From assembly GCF_029868855.1 (NCBI RefSeq), contig NZ_JARWOV010000277.1:1-64000 (forward strand): a stretch of DNA of 64,000 bases. Reading direction: 5' to 3'. Numbering within the stretch: position 1 is the stretch's first letter; the number at the start of each line of letters is the position of its first letter. Below, in pieces: positions 1-8,384 of this stretch. The DNA is from Nocardia carnea. Its GTDB lineage: Bacteria > Actinomycetota > Actinomycetes > Mycobacteriales > Mycobacteriaceae. The position numbers were made by a program, and so were the translations under genes. The notes beneath the pieces are model-generated. The model had not been told where the DNA came from and made no database searches. It was given only the letters and a program-made list of their open reading frames with translations.

Positions 1-1
1 C

Positions 2-271
2 GGTTGGGAGACCCCACCTTCCGAGCAATCCGGCTGGGGCACCGGCCAGGCCGGACAACAAGGATGGGGCGCCGACCAGCCCGGCGGCCAAGGATGGGGC
101 GCCGACCAGCCCCGGCAACAGGGATGGAGCGGCGGACAGCCGGGACAGCAAGACTGGGGAGCCGAGCAACCCGGGCAGCACGGGTGGGGTGTCGGGCCGT
201 CCGGGCAACAAGGCTGGAGCGGTGCCCAGCCCGGGCAGCCGGGTTGGGCCGGGGCTACCCCCGGGGTTTTT
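2..271 (+). repeat. Nine 30-bp repeats encoding Gly-Trp-x-x-x-Gln-Pro-Gly units (partial gene)
   Basis: In the second plus frame these bases read as nine ten-residue units of the type GWGADQPGGQ, GWSGGQPGQQ and so on, decaying into Gly/Phe/Ala. Such GW/GQ-rich tracts are common as disordered N-termini of actinobacterial membrane or kinase-type proteins. The frame is open at the window edge, so the gene starts upstream. It has no recognisable continuation: after about position 330 the same strand is antisense to chrB. Real coding on this strand is likely but the protein cannot be named. Confidence 0.5.
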
Positions 272-315
272 GGGGGGTTCGGGGCTGCGCCAAGCGCCGG
301 GGCGCGGGGGCGCCC

Positions 316-609
316 CCCCCGGGCCGGGGCGGCACGGGCCAGCCACACCATCGCCTCCCCGCCCCCGTCGACGATCTCCTCGGCGATCCAATCCAGCTGT
401 TCGCGGGTCCGCGCGTCCGCGGGCAGTGTCACCACCCCGTCGCCGAGCTGGGCGACACCGAGTCGTTTGAGTTTGCGCCATACCGTGATCCGCGCCGTCG
501 ACGGATTGCGCGGCATCCGATACGAGAGCAGTACCCACTGCCCGGCGGCGTGTGCGCTGGCAGCCGGCGTGCTGTTCGCCCTCGTCGCCTCTGACTCGTC
601 TGCGGCCAC
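316..609 (-). pseudogene. chrB: chrB 5' fragment (chromate-sensing regulator, N-terminal domain only)
   Basis: Read from a GTG at 609, the minus strand encodes about 98 residues that match the start of ChrB: QWVLLSYRMPRNPSTARI, then VWRKLKRLGVAQLGDGVV, then ADARTREQLDWIAEEIVDGG. ChrB proteins are normally about 300 residues and act as chromate-responsive regulators of chrA. Here the similarity stops at a very G/C-homopolymeric stretch (about 260-340) and the frame runs on into the antisense of the Gly-Trp repeats. The rest of ChrB, including its C-terminal domain, is absent. The gene is either truncated by rearrangement or misjoined in the assembly. The identification of the N-terminal part is firm; its functional state is doubtful. 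It is divergent from chrA. Confidence 0.7.
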
Positions 610-623
610 ACCCCAACCCTAGC

Positions 624-677
624 GCAACCGTGGTTGCAATTCTTCTCACATTCCAGAACACTGCAACCACGGTTACA
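624..677. promoter_or_regulatory. Pair of palindromes in the chrB-chrA divergent promoter
   Basis: GCAACC-GT-GGTTGC is a perfect 6-2-6 dyad at 624-637, and TGCAACC-AC-GGTTACA at 662-677 is a near copy. The centres are 39 bp apart. The second lies directly before chrA: a TACATT -10-like box at 674-679 would put transcription start at or near the chrA ATG, so chrA may be leaderless. ChrB is the obvious candidate binder, but this is inferred from position only. Confidence 0.55.
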
Positions 678-685
678 TTTCCCGC

Positions 686-2089
686 ATGGATCCGATCGAA
701 AAAGGGGAACACCCCGTGTTACGCGACACCACCACGCCAGACGTCATCCCGCTACGCACCGCCACCAAGGCATGGTTCCTGATCTCGCTGCAAACATTCG
801 GCGGGCCGGCCGGCCAGATCGCAGTCATGCAACGCATCCTGGTCGACGAAAAACACTGGATCGGCCAGCAGCGCTTCCTGCACGCCCTCAATTACTGCAT
901 GCTGCTCCCCGGCCCCGAAGCCCAGCAACTGGCCATCTACATCGGCTGGCTACTCAACGGCCGCCGCGGCGGGATGATCGCCGGCACCCTGTTCGTCCTG
1001 CCCGGCATGCTCGCACTCCTGGCACTCTCCGCGATCTACGTCGGATTCGGCGACACCACCCTGGTCACCGCACTGTTCGCCGGACTCGCCCCCGCCGTCG
1101 TCGTCATCGTCGCCCAAGCACTGCTACGTGTCGGGCGCCGCGCCCTGCACCATCCCGGCCTCGTCGCGATCGCCGCCGCAGCGTTCGCCGCGCTCACCTT
1201 GTTCGCGATCCCGTTCCCGATCGTCATCGCCGCCGCCGCGGCCGCCGGCTGGGCCCTGGCCCGCACTTTCCCGGCAGCACTGGCACCCACCGGGCACGCC
1301 GGTGACGCCGGCACCGGGTCCGCGCCACTGATCTCCGACGACGCCCTGCACCACGAACCCCCCTCGGCCCGCCGCAACCTGGCCGTGCTCGCGATCGGCC
1401 TGCTCATCTGGGCCGTCCCCGTCGCAGCCGCCGCCGTATTCCTCGGCACCACCCACACACTCACCACTCAGGGCCTCTTCTTCTCCGGCACCGCCGTGGT
1501 CACCTTCGGTGGCGCCTACGCCGTGCTAGCCTTCGTCGCCCAACGCGCCGTCGAGGTCTACGGCTGGCTCTCACCCACCGATATGGTCCGCGGCCTCGCC
1601 CTCGCCGAATCCACTCCCGGACCGCTGATCATGGTCGTCCAGTTCGTCGCGTTCCTCGGCGCCTATCACCACCCCGGCACTCTCAACCCCTGGGTCGCAG
1701 GCCTCCTCGGATCGTTGCTCACCACCTGGGTCACCTTCGTGCCCTGCTTCCTGTTCATCCTTCTCGGCGCCCCCTACGTCGAACGCCTCCGCCACAATCG
1801 CGCGCTCTCCGCGGCCTTGACCGGTATCACCGCCGCCGTCGTCGGCGTCATTGCCAACCTCGGCCTCTACTTCGCGCTTCACACATTCTTTGCCGGCACG
1901 CGCACAGTCGGCGCGGGCCCGTTGAGCATGCAGCTCCCGGTTCTCGACAGCGTTCACCCGATCGCAGTGTCCATAGCGGCACTCGCGGCCTTGCTCATCT
2001 TCAAGCTCGACTGGTCCATGCCTCGCGCACTCACCGTCAGCGCCGCCTTCGGACTCCTCGCCGGATCGGCCGGTCTGCCGCTGACCTGA
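686..2089 (+). CDS. chrA: ChrA chromate transporter (CHR family, long form)
   Basis: A 467-residue polytopic membrane protein of the CHR family. It carries the N-terminal signature SLQTFGGPAGQIAVMQ followed by LNYCMLLPGPEAQQLAIYIGW. The second half repeats the pattern (GTAVVTFGGAYAVLAFVAQ, then ALAESTPGPLIMVVQFVAF), which is the duplicated two-domain architecture of long ChrA proteins. These export chromate from the cytoplasm and confer chromate resistance. No clear Shine-Dalgarno precedes the ATG, which fits a leaderless message from the palindrome-containing promoter just upstream. It is divergent from the chrB fragment, the usual chrB/chrA arrangement. Confidence 0.93.
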   Translation: MDPIEKGEHPVLRDTTTPDVIPLRTATKAWFLISLQTFGGPAGQIAVMQRILVDEKHWIGQQRFLHALNYCMLLPGPEAQQLAIYIGWLLNGRRGGMIAGTLFVLPGMLALLALSAIYVGFGDTTLVTALFAGLAPAVVVIVAQALLRVGRRALHHPGLVAIAAAAFAALTLFAIPFPIVIAAAAAAGWALARTFPAALAPTGHAGDAGTGSAPLISDDALHHEPPSARRNLAVLAIGLLIWAVPVAAAAVFLGTTHTLTTQGLFFSGTAVVTFGGAYAVLAFVAQRAVEVYGWLSPTDMVRGLALAESTPGPLIMVVQFVAFLGAYHHPGTLNPWVAGLLGSLLTTWVTFVPCFLFILLGAPYVERLRHNRALSAALTGITAAVVGVIANLGLYFALHTFFAGTRTVGAGPLSMQLPVLDSVHPIAVSIAALAALLIFKLDWSMPRALTVSAAFGLLAGSAGLPLT

Positions 2090-2224
2090 CCGCACGGCAC
2101 TTCCCCGCCGATCCGACCACGTGGCGGCGGTGCGGTCTACAGCTCTTGTAGCCCGCCGTCGCCCGCCGCGGTACGTGCGGGCCCCGCCGACTCACCCTGG
2201 GGCGCTATCAGGCAGTAGTCCAGG

Positions 2225-2995
2225 TCAGGGCATGCCACCGTCGGAACGCAGCGTGGCCCCGGTGGTGAAACTGGAGGCGTCCGAGGCGAGGAACAACGCC
2301 GCCCCGACGATCTCCTCCGGGCGTCCCGGACGTTGCAGCGCGTGAGCGGCGAAAGGATTGTCCTCGGGAGCGATATCCTCCAATTTCCAGCCGGCGGTGG
2401 CCTGGGTCAGATGTGGCCCCGCCATCAAGGTGTTGACCCGCACCGTCGGCCCGAATGCCAGTGCCAGCCCTTCGGTCATCGCATTCAGACCGGCTTTCGC
2501 GGCCGCGTACGGGACGATCGACGGCCGCGGCCGAATCGACCCCGAGGAACTGATATTGATGATCGAGCCGCCTCCAGCGGCGACCATATGCTCCCCCACC
2601 AGCACCGACAGCCGGAACGGGCCCTTGAGATTGAGGTTCAGCACGGAATCGAACAGCTTCTCGGTCACCGTATTCAGCGAATCGTAGACCGGCTGCATAC
2701 CCGCATTGTTGATCAGTACATCAACCCTGCCGAAGCGAGCGTATGCGGCATCGACCAGACCGTCGAGCTGGTCCCAGCGGCCTACATGCGCGCTGTAGGG
2801 CAGCACCGCCCGCCCGGTTTCCCGCTCGATCTCCGCGGCCGTCCCCGCGCAACTCTCGTAGTTCCGGCCCACGATCACCAGATCCGCACCGCATCGTGCA
2901 GCCGCGAAGGCCATCTCGCGGCCGAGCCCCCGGCTACCGCCGGTGATCATCACCACCCGCCCGCTCAGATCGAACAGCCTGTCGGCATAGCCCAT
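2225..2995 (-). CDS. SDR-family NAD(P)-dependent oxidoreductase
   Basis: A 256-residue classical short-chain dehydrogenase. The glycine-rich cofactor motif TGGSRGLG is at residues 18-25, NNAG at 96-99, and the catalytic Ser150-Tyr163-Lys167 triad has the canonical spacing. The C-terminus ends in TLRSDGG, as in many FabG-like enzymes. The substrate cannot be told from sequence. It is transcribed divergently from the VOC-fold gene at 3158, with a long symmetrical dyad between them, so the two are probably co-controlled and may act on the same compound. Confidence 0.88.
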   Translation of the reverse strand: MGYADRLFDLSGRVVMITGGSRGLGREMAFAAARCGADLVIVGRNYESCAGTAAEIERETGRAVLPYSAHVGRWDQLDGLVDAAYARFGRVDVLINNAGMQPVYDSLNTVTEKLFDSVLNLNLKGPFRLSVLVGEHMVAAGGGSIINISSSGSIRPRPSIVPYAAAKAGLNAMTEGLALAFGPTVRVNTLMAGPHLTQATAGWKLEDIAPEDNPFAAHALQRPGRPEEIVGAALFLASDASSFTTGATLRSDGGMP

Positions 2996-3060
2996 GACAC
3001 CTTCACCTCGAACTCGGGCCGGGAGGCCGGCTCGTCCTTACCGACCAGGCCTCAGACTGA

Positions 3061-3101
3061 CACTCTCCATTTCAAGAATGTTATTCTGATCAATGAGAGT
3101 G
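3061..3101. promoter_or_regulatory. Long symmetrical dyad between SDR and VOC genes
   Basis: Two 19-bp arms are arranged around a central GTT (3080-3082). The outer seven bases CACTCTC/GAGAGTG and the inner AGAAT/ATTCT match perfectly and are symmetrically placed. The region is locally AT-rich and lies in the divergent promoter. It probably binds a regulator; none is encoded next to it. Confidence 0.45.
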
Positions 3102-3157
3102 ACATACTCTCGGCGGTGTTCACAAGTCACAGCGGCCCACAAGAGATCCGAGAGGCC

Positions 3158-3691
3158 ATGAGAAGTTCGAGCGTGCCGGTGCAGTTACCCGGCCCAGTAC
3201 GGCAGATCGGCTACGTGGTCACCGATATCGAGGAGCAGATCCACTCCTGGCTCGGCCTCGGCGTGGGTCCGTGGTACATCCTGCGAGGTCTGTCGCAGCA
3301 GTCGCTCTATCGAGGATCGGCCTGCGAGGTGACGGTCACGATAGCGTTCTCCCACTCGGGACACCTTCAGGTCGAGCTCATTCAGCAGCATGACGACACC
3401 CCGAGCATCTACACCGAGTTCCTCGGCGGCGGACACGGTGGCTTCCATCAGCTTGCTTGGTGGGCAGACGATTTCGATGCGGCAGTCGCGTCGATCCATG
3501 CCGCCGGCCATCCCGTGGTCTGGTCGGGAGGAGCGCCCGGGGGAGCTCGTTATGCCTACTTCGAACCGCCGACCGGTCCCGCACCGATCATCGAAGTCAG
3601 CGAATACACCCCGGGCACGGCTCGGCTCGCCCGGATGGTCCGAAACGCCGGCGAAGAGTGGGACGGCAGGGATCCGATCCGCTCCCTGTGA
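3158..3691 (+). CDS. VOC-superfamily (glyoxalase-like) protein
   Basis: A 177-residue protein with the vicinal-oxygen-chelate fold pattern: an N-terminal RQIGYVVTDIEEQIHSW strand-helix, a central GGFHQLAWWADDFDAAVA segment beginning the second beta-alpha-beta-beta-beta module, and a final acidic IIEVSEYTP strand. It resembles the methylmalonyl-CoA epimerase/Glyoxalase_4 branch, members of which act on diverse small molecules. The ATG at 3158 was chosen because the family homology starts about 14 residues downstream; the upstream sequence contains the divergent promoter. The actual reaction is unknown. Confidence 0.8.
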   Translation: MRSSSVPVQLPGPVRQIGYVVTDIEEQIHSWLGLGVGPWYILRGLSQQSLYRGSACEVTVTIAFSHSGHLQVELIQQHDDTPSIYTEFLGGGHGGFHQLAWWADDFDAAVASIHAAGHPVVWSGGAPGGARYAYFEPPTGPAPIIEVSEYTPGTARLARMVRNAGEEWDGRDPIRSL

Positions 3692-3715
3692 ACAGGCAAC
3701 CAGGCCCGCGGGTGT

Positions 3716-4312
3716 TCATCCACGATCACCGCCGGCCGAGAGTTCACACCGGCGGAACCGTTCGACTGTATCGGTGCGAACCGGTTCGCACGCCGCGGTC
3801 AGGGCCGCGGATTTGAACGCACGGGCAGCCGAAGTGAGTCGATGCCGCACCGGTATCGCATGCGCCCGGAACTCCCCCGGCCAGCGAGTTCCCCACAATG
3901 TCACCTCCTGCGCCAGCGACTTGTCGAGGAGCCGGAGCATTCCCTCGTGGACGCGCGTGTCCGAGGTGAGCAGTCCGGCGTCGACGGCGACAGCCTGTGG
4001 TCTGGCTCCGGGCTTCGCGGACGTCAGGCCGAACTCGATATCCACCACGCGTACGCCGAGGATGTCCAGTGGGCGCGTATCGGCGCAGTCGGCGACGAGC
4101 ACGGTCACGTCCCAGCCGGACATCGCCCGGTCGAACAGCCATCCCCCGGCGTCACGCACCACCGTGCCGGCGGTCGGCGCGAGGGCGACCAGTCGCGGCC
4201 GCAGCGTTCGCCTTCGGACCACCCCAGTGTCTTTACCCTCGCCCGAGTACACACGCCAGGCGTGTCGACCGGCAGGGCCGGCTGACAGATCGACCACGAT
4301 ATTCGCTCCCAT
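3716..4312 (-). CDS. Conserved-looking hypothetical protein
   Basis: A 198-residue open frame on the minus strand with actinobacterial third-position GC. It has alternating hydrophobic segments (MGANIVVDLSAG; WDVTVLVADCAD; VRVVDIEFGL) suggestive of an alpha/beta fold, and a basic C-terminus. I recognise no catalytic motif or named family. It starts with ATG at 4312 without a strong ribosome site. It lies downstream of the ABC operon on the same strand, 55 bp after the ATPase stop, and could be the last gene of that transcript. Confidence 0.55.
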   Translation of the reverse strand: MGANIVVDLSAGPAGRHAWRVYSGEGKDTGVVRRRTLRPRLVALAPTAGTVVRDAGGWLFDRAMSGWDVTVLVADCADTRPLDILGVRVVDIEFGLTSAKPGARPQAVAVDAGLLTSDTRVHEGMLRLLDKSLAQEVTLWGTRWPGEFRAHAIPVRHRLTSAARAFKSAALTAACEPVRTDTVERFRRCELSAGGDRG

Positions 4313-4367
4313 GGTAGTAACCGGTATCGGCCGTGCTCGAATTCACCCGGACGGGAATCCGCTCGGG

Positions 4368-5225
4368 TCATTCGGCAGGTGACCGGCCCGCGGCAGGGCC
4401 GGTCTGTTCGGCCAGTCGGCGACGCTCGGCCCGGCGGCTCCGCTGCCGCACCGGGTCCGCGACCGGGGCGGCGAGCAACAGGCGCTGCGTATACGGGTGG
4501 TCCGGGGTCGCGGTGACGACCCGGGCAGGGCCTGTTTCCACGATGTCGCCCCGGTACAGCACAGTGACACGATGGCTGATGTGCCGGATCACCGCCAGGT
4601 CGTGGGAGATGAACAGGTAGGACACGCCGGTCCGCCGCTGTATTCCGTCGAGCAGCTCGAGGACCCGGGCCTGAGTGCTGAGGTCCAGCGCCGAAACCGG
4701 CTCGTCGCAGACTATGAGTTTCGGCTCGGGAGCCAGCGCCCGGGCGATGGCGATCCGCTGGCGCTGGCCGCCGCTGAACTCCCGGGGCAGCCGAGCGGCA
4801 GAATTACCGGGTAAGCCGACCTGATCGAGCAATTCGGATATTCGCGACCGCGCGATTGCCGGCGCGATTCCCTGTACTACCAGCGGTTCGCTCAGGATCT
4901 CACCGATCGTGAGGGAAGGGTTGAGCGAGCTGTAGGGGTCTTGGAACACCACCTGGATATCGCGGGCCAGCTCCCGGCGGCGCTTTCCCTTCACATGCGT
5001 GATGTCTGCGCCACCGAACCGGATGGTACCGGCGTTCGCGGCGGCCAGCCCGAGCACGGAGCGGCCGATTGTCGACTTGCCGGAACCGGATTCGCCCACT
5101 AGTCCCAATGTTTCGCCGACACCGACCGTCAGCGAAACACCGTGCAGCACCTCCACCGGCCGCGCCCGCAGACCACGGCCCGGATAGGTGACGCGCAGAT
5201 CGTTCACTTCCAGCAACGCGCTCAT
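4368..5225 (-). CDS. ABC transporter ATP-binding subunit (OppF/DppF/NikE type)
   Basis: A 285-residue nucleotide-binding subunit of the peptide/nickel import family. Walker A GESGSGKS is at residues 44-51, the Q-loop FQDPYSSLNP near 94-103, the signature SGGQRQR at 151-157, and Walker B IVCDEP at 171-176. It is the second ATPase of the importer; the first is fused to a permease in the preceding gene. The start overlaps the previous stop in ATGA, so translation is coupled. The substrate could be peptide, glycoside or nickel. The family alone does not decide, but the neighbouring nickel-cofactor genes make nickel worth considering. Confidence 0.9.
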   Translation of the reverse strand: MSALLEVNDLRVTYPGRGLRARPVEVLHGVSLTVGVGETLGLVGESGSGKSTIGRSVLGLAAANAGTIRFGGADITHVKGKRRRELARDIQVVFQDPYSSLNPSLTIGEILSEPLVVQGIAPAIARSRISELLDQVGLPGNSAARLPREFSGGQRQRIAIARALAPEPKLIVCDEPVSALDLSTQARVLELLDGIQRRTGVSYLFISHDLAVIRHISHRVTVLYRGDIVETGPARVVTATPDHPYTQRLLLAAPVADPVRQRSRRAERRRLAEQTGPAAGRSPAE

Positions 5226-7024
5226 CGCACCGTCTCCCTGATCGCTGTGGCCTCGTCCCCCGGTTCACTGCCGGGCTGTTCGCCGCGCACTACGGTGTCG
5301 TCGAGAATGGAGCCGAGCAGCGTCCGGGTGTATTCGTGCCGTGGACCGGCGAACAGCTCCGGTGTGGTCCCGGTTTCGACGATCGCACCCCGCTGCATCA
5401 CCGCCACGCGATCGCACAGATCCGCCACAACGCCGAAGTTGTGCGTTACCAGCAGCACCGACATATTCAAACGCTGCCGCAGGTCGTGGAGTAGATCGAG
5501 GATCTCGGCCTGAACGGTGACATCCAACGCCGTGGTCGGCTCGTCGGCGATGAGCACCCTCGGCCGTGCGGCCACGGCGCCGGCGATGAGGACCCGCTGT
5601 GCCATACCTCCCGAGATCTGGTGCGGATAGGAATCGAAAGTCCGTTCGGGATCGGTGATTCCCACCTGATCGAGCATCGACAGCACCCGGCGCCGCGCGT
5701 CCCGCCGCGGCATCGGCGTGGCCGCTCGGACGGATTCCACGAGTTGCGCTCCGACCGTGAAAGACGGGTCCAGATTGCTCATCGGCTCCTGCGGGATGTA
5801 GGCGATCGTGCGCCCGCGGAGCGCCCGCAGTTCCCGCTCCCGCAACCCGAGCAGTTCGCGCCCGTCCAGCTCGATGGAACCGCTGGTCACCACGGCTTCG
5901 CCGGGGAGGACACCCAGCACGGCGAACGCGGTTTGCGTTTTCCCGGAACCGGACTCACCGACCAGACCGAGCGTCTCTCCCTCCGCCAAGTCGAAACTGA
6001 GATCGCTGACCACCTCGCGCAACTCGCCGGTCGGTGCCGGATAGGAGATGCTCAGGTTCCGCACCGTCAGCACGCCGCCCGATCTGTCGACAGCCGATGA
6101 ACGTGCTGTCGGCCCGGGCGCCCCGGTGAGCCGGGGTGGCCGGGGTTTCGTACCGCCCTCGAGGGTGTCACGTAGCGCGTTGCCGAACAGCACCAGCGCC
6201 GAGGTGATCACCCCGAGAAGAACGCTGGGCCAGACCAACTGCACCGGTTCGACGTACATGTTGGCGAATCCCTCGGCGATCATCGCACCGAAGCTCGGTG
6301 TGGTGCTGGAGCCCACTCCGAGGAAGGCGAGACCGGCTTGCACATTGACAGCGGTGGCGGCCAGGAACGCGGAGGCGATGATCACCGGTCCACGCACCCG
6401 GAACAGAATGTGCCTCGCCAGGATCCGGTGGTCCGGTAGCCCGGACACCCGTGCGGCATCGATGAAGAGCTCGTTCTTGACCCCCAGTACCTGGTTACGC
6501 ACGATCCGATAGATGCCCGGGGACAGTATGACGCCGAGTATCGCCATGCTGGCCCGATAGTCGCCGTGGGTGACCGGCATCAGGATGATGAGCAAAAGGA
6601 GCCCGGGAAAGGTCATGAACAGGTTGAACACCCATTCCGTGGCACCGCGGACGCGGTCGCCGAAGTATCCGCCTACGAGCCCGAAGATTATTCCGATGGC
6701 AAGTGCGATCCCCGGCGCGATGAGCGCGGAAACCACGCTGGTATTGACCGAATGGAGAAGTCGCGCAAAGATATCGCGGCCGTCTTTGTCGCCGCCGAGT
6801 AGGTAGCCCGGGCTACCGGGGTCGGCATTGATGGCATCGAGCGACGCGGCGTTCGGCTCATGCGCGGCGAGTACCGAGCCGATCACTCCCGACAGCACAA
6901 TGACCAGCAGCAATCCGGCGGTGACGACTGCTTGCGGATCCCGCGAAAGTCTGCGCAGTACGGAGGTCCGTTCGACGGTGTCGGGCGAGGCGGCAGTCTC
7001 CGGACCGGAGAGCTTCGTGCTCAA
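5222..7024 (-). CDS. Fused ABC permease-ATPase (DppC-DppD type)
   Basis: A 600-residue fusion. Residues about 30-290 form a DppC/OppC-like permease with several hydrophobic helices and the cytoplasmic EAA-type loop (DAARVSGLPDHRILARH, 189-205). Residues about 318-600 are a complete ATPase: Walker A GESGSGKT at 356-363, signature ISGGMAQR at 470-477, Walker B LIADEP at 491-496. These are separate genes in most bacteria, although permease-ATPase fusions occur in actinobacteria. The start codon is TTG, overlapping the stop of the upstream permease (TTGA). Together with its neighbours it makes two permease domains and two ATPases, a full inner-membrane importer without its own binding protein. 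Confidence 0.9.
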   Translation of the reverse strand: MSTKLSGPETAASPDTVERTSVLRRLSRDPQAVVTAGLLLVIVLSGVIGSVLAAHEPNAASLDAINADPGSPGYLLGGDKDGRDIFARLLHSVNTSVVSALIAPGIALAIGIIFGLVGGYFGDRVRGATEWVFNLFMTFPGLLLLIILMPVTHGDYRASMAILGVILSPGIYRIVRNQVLGVKNELFIDAARVSGLPDHRILARHILFRVRGPVIIASAFLAATAVNVQAGLAFLGVGSSTTPSFGAMIAEGFANMYVEPVQLVWPSVLLGVITSALVLFGNALRDTLEGGTKPRPPRLTGAPGPTARSSAVDRSGGVLTVRNLSISYPAPTGELREVVSDLSFDLAEGETLGLVGESGSGKTQTAFAVLGVLPGEAVVTSGSIELDGRELLGLRERELRALRGRTIAYIPQEPMSNLDPSFTVGAQLVESVRAATPMPRRDARRRVLSMLDQVGITDPERTFDSYPHQISGGMAQRVLIAGAVAARPRVLIADEPTTALDVTVQAEILDLLHDLRQRLNMSVLLVTHNFGVVADLCDRVAVMQRGAIVETGTTPELFAGPRHEYTRTLLGSILDDTVVRGEQPGSEPGDEATAIRETVR

Positions 7025-7962
7025 TGGATCCTCGCTTTCGGGTTGAGCCAGCCGTTCAACAGATCGACGACGAGGTTGACCCCCACGACCAGCATGACCA
7101 CGAAGGTCGTCACGCCCATGATGACCGGCACATCACCCTGTAGTGAGGCGTTGAAGGCATAGCTGCCGTACCCGGGGAGGGCGAAGATGTTCTCGATGAT
7201 GAGGGCGCCGCCCACCATGGTGATGAATTCGAGGGACAGGACCGTCAGCGCGGGCCCGACCGCGTTGCGCAGGGCATGCCGGAGCACGATCGATCGCATC
7301 GGTAGCCCCCGTGTCCGCAGGGTGCGGACGTAGTCCTTGCGCAATTCGTCGATCATCGCGCCACGCACCTGCGCGGTGAGGCCGGCTATCCCGGCCACCG
7401 TCAGCGCCGTCACGGGGATGGCGATGGTGCTCGCCCACCGCGCGGGATCGTCGCCGAAGCGCGCGAAACCGGTAGCCGGAAACCAGCGCAGCCAGATGGC
7501 GAGCACATAGACCAGAACGATGGCCAGCAACAGGTTCGGCACCAGCAGGCCGGTCATCGAGATTCCTTGGGTGATCCGGTCGATCGCACCACCCCGGGTG
7601 GCTGCCAGCACCCCGAGGGTCAGGCTCACGACCGCGGTGAAGAACACGGCGACCACCACGATGGACAGCGTGACACTCAACCGTGCGGTGACCGCGGATT
7701 CGACCGGTTCGCTGGTGAAATAGGAGACGCCGAAGTCACCGCGCACGGCGTGTAGCAGCCAGTCGACGTACTGCACCGGCAGCGGCCGGTCCAGCCCCAT
7801 CGCGGCCTTGCGCGCTTCGATGGTCTCCGGCGTGGCGGCCGGACCGAGCAGGCCGGCCACGACGTCATCGAAGGTCAGGCTCAGCATCGAGAAGGTGATC
7901 ATCGTGACGAGCAACGCCAGCACAACACCGGCGGCGAGGCGACGCCCGGCATATCCGATCAT
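7021..7962 (-). CDS. ABC transporter permease (DppB/OppB/NikB type)
   Basis: A 313-residue permease starting MIGYAGRRLAAGVVLALLV. It has the typical first transmembrane helix, the large extracytoplasmic segment containing AMGLDRPLPVQYVDWL, and the EAA loop VRTLRTRGLPMRSIVLRHALRNA. The family start is at 7962, preceded by GAGG about eight bases upstream; a longer open frame to 8100 is not supported by homology. The ATG overlaps the stop of a small upstream frame (ATGA), suggesting coupled translation. It pairs with the permease half of the next gene. Confidence 0.9.
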   Translation of the reverse strand: MIGYAGRRLAAGVVLALLVTMITFSMLSLTFDDVVAGLLGPAATPETIEARKAAMGLDRPLPVQYVDWLLHAVRGDFGVSYFTSEPVESAVTARLSVTLSIVVVAVFFTAVVSLTLGVLAATRGGAIDRITQGISMTGLLVPNLLLAIVLVYVLAIWLRWFPATGFARFGDDPARWASTIAIPVTALTVAGIAGLTAQVRGAMIDELRKDYVRTLRTRGLPMRSIVLRHALRNAVGPALTVLSLEFITMVGGALIIENIFALPGYGSYAFNASLQGDVPVIMGVTTFVVMLVVGVNLVVDLLNGWLNPKARIH

Positions 7963-8213
7963 CGTGGGGCCTCGTTCCCAGGTCCGCGGACGCCGGTAGC
8001 ACCCGCCACCGGGCCGGTCGGTGCGGCGGACCGGCCGGCCTTGTCGTCGGCGCGCCTCGTAAGCCGATCCGTCTCCGGGCGGAAAGTGTGTGCGGGGCAC
8101 CGTCCGGCCACAGCTGGCGCGGGGCGGCGAACGAAAGAGGAGCAGGTGGTTCCCGCGTTCCGAGCAGCGAGGGAAGGCACGAGCAACCGTGGACTGGGCG
8201 GTTGATCAAACAT
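7959..8213 (-). CDS. Small leader ORF upstream of the permease (84 residues)
   Basis: The ATG at 8213 is preceded by a strong AAGGAAG ribosome site, and the frame ends in an ATGA overlap with the permease start. The product is Pro/Arg/Ala-rich with no recognisable domain. Its untranslated leader closely resembles that of the solute-binding protein at 22318, down to the AAGGAAG site. Two readings are possible: a coupling peptide that delivers ribosomes to the permease, or the residue of a binding-protein gene once located here. Confidence 0.4.
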   Translation of the reverse strand: MFDQPPSPRLLVPSLAARNAGTTCSSFVRRPAPAVAGRCPAHTFRPETDRLTRRADDKAGRSAAPTGPVAGATGVRGPGNEAPR

Positions 8214-8370
8214 ATGGGGCGAACTTCCTTGTTCTGCGATGTGGGTCCATTACGCGGCCGGAGACCCCCGTCACACAAGGAGTTGCCGTGTGTTGCCACG
8301 CCTGGGCAGTACACCGGACAACCGTCCAGCTCCTGAGCCACGCGCCCACCCGCGCCTTACGGCAACTCGC

Positions 8371-8384
8371 GGCAACTGGTTGCC
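8371..8384. promoter_or_regulatory. LacI-type operator GGCAAC-TG-GTTGCC; also half sites at 8282 and 8292
   Basis: A perfect 6-2-6 palindrome in the 392-bp interval between the importer operon (minus) and the first porin (plus). A further half site GGCAAC is at 8361-8366. Two direct GTTGCC copies 10 bp apart lie at 8282-8287 and 8292-8297, close to the importer leader. The same motif recurs in five other promoter regions of the uronate cluster. No gene is seen in 8214-8605. Confidence 0.65.

Noticed and set aside
2..271. Regular 30-bp repeats resembling a CRISPR array
   Set aside because: The units are contiguous with no spacers, keep a reading frame and encode GWxxxQPGQ repeats; no cas genes are present.
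4..594. Arg/Pro-rich 196-residue plus-strand ORF at the left edge
   Set aside because: Composition is that of an out-of-frame GC-rich shadow; the second frame holds the GW repeats and the minus strand holds chrB.
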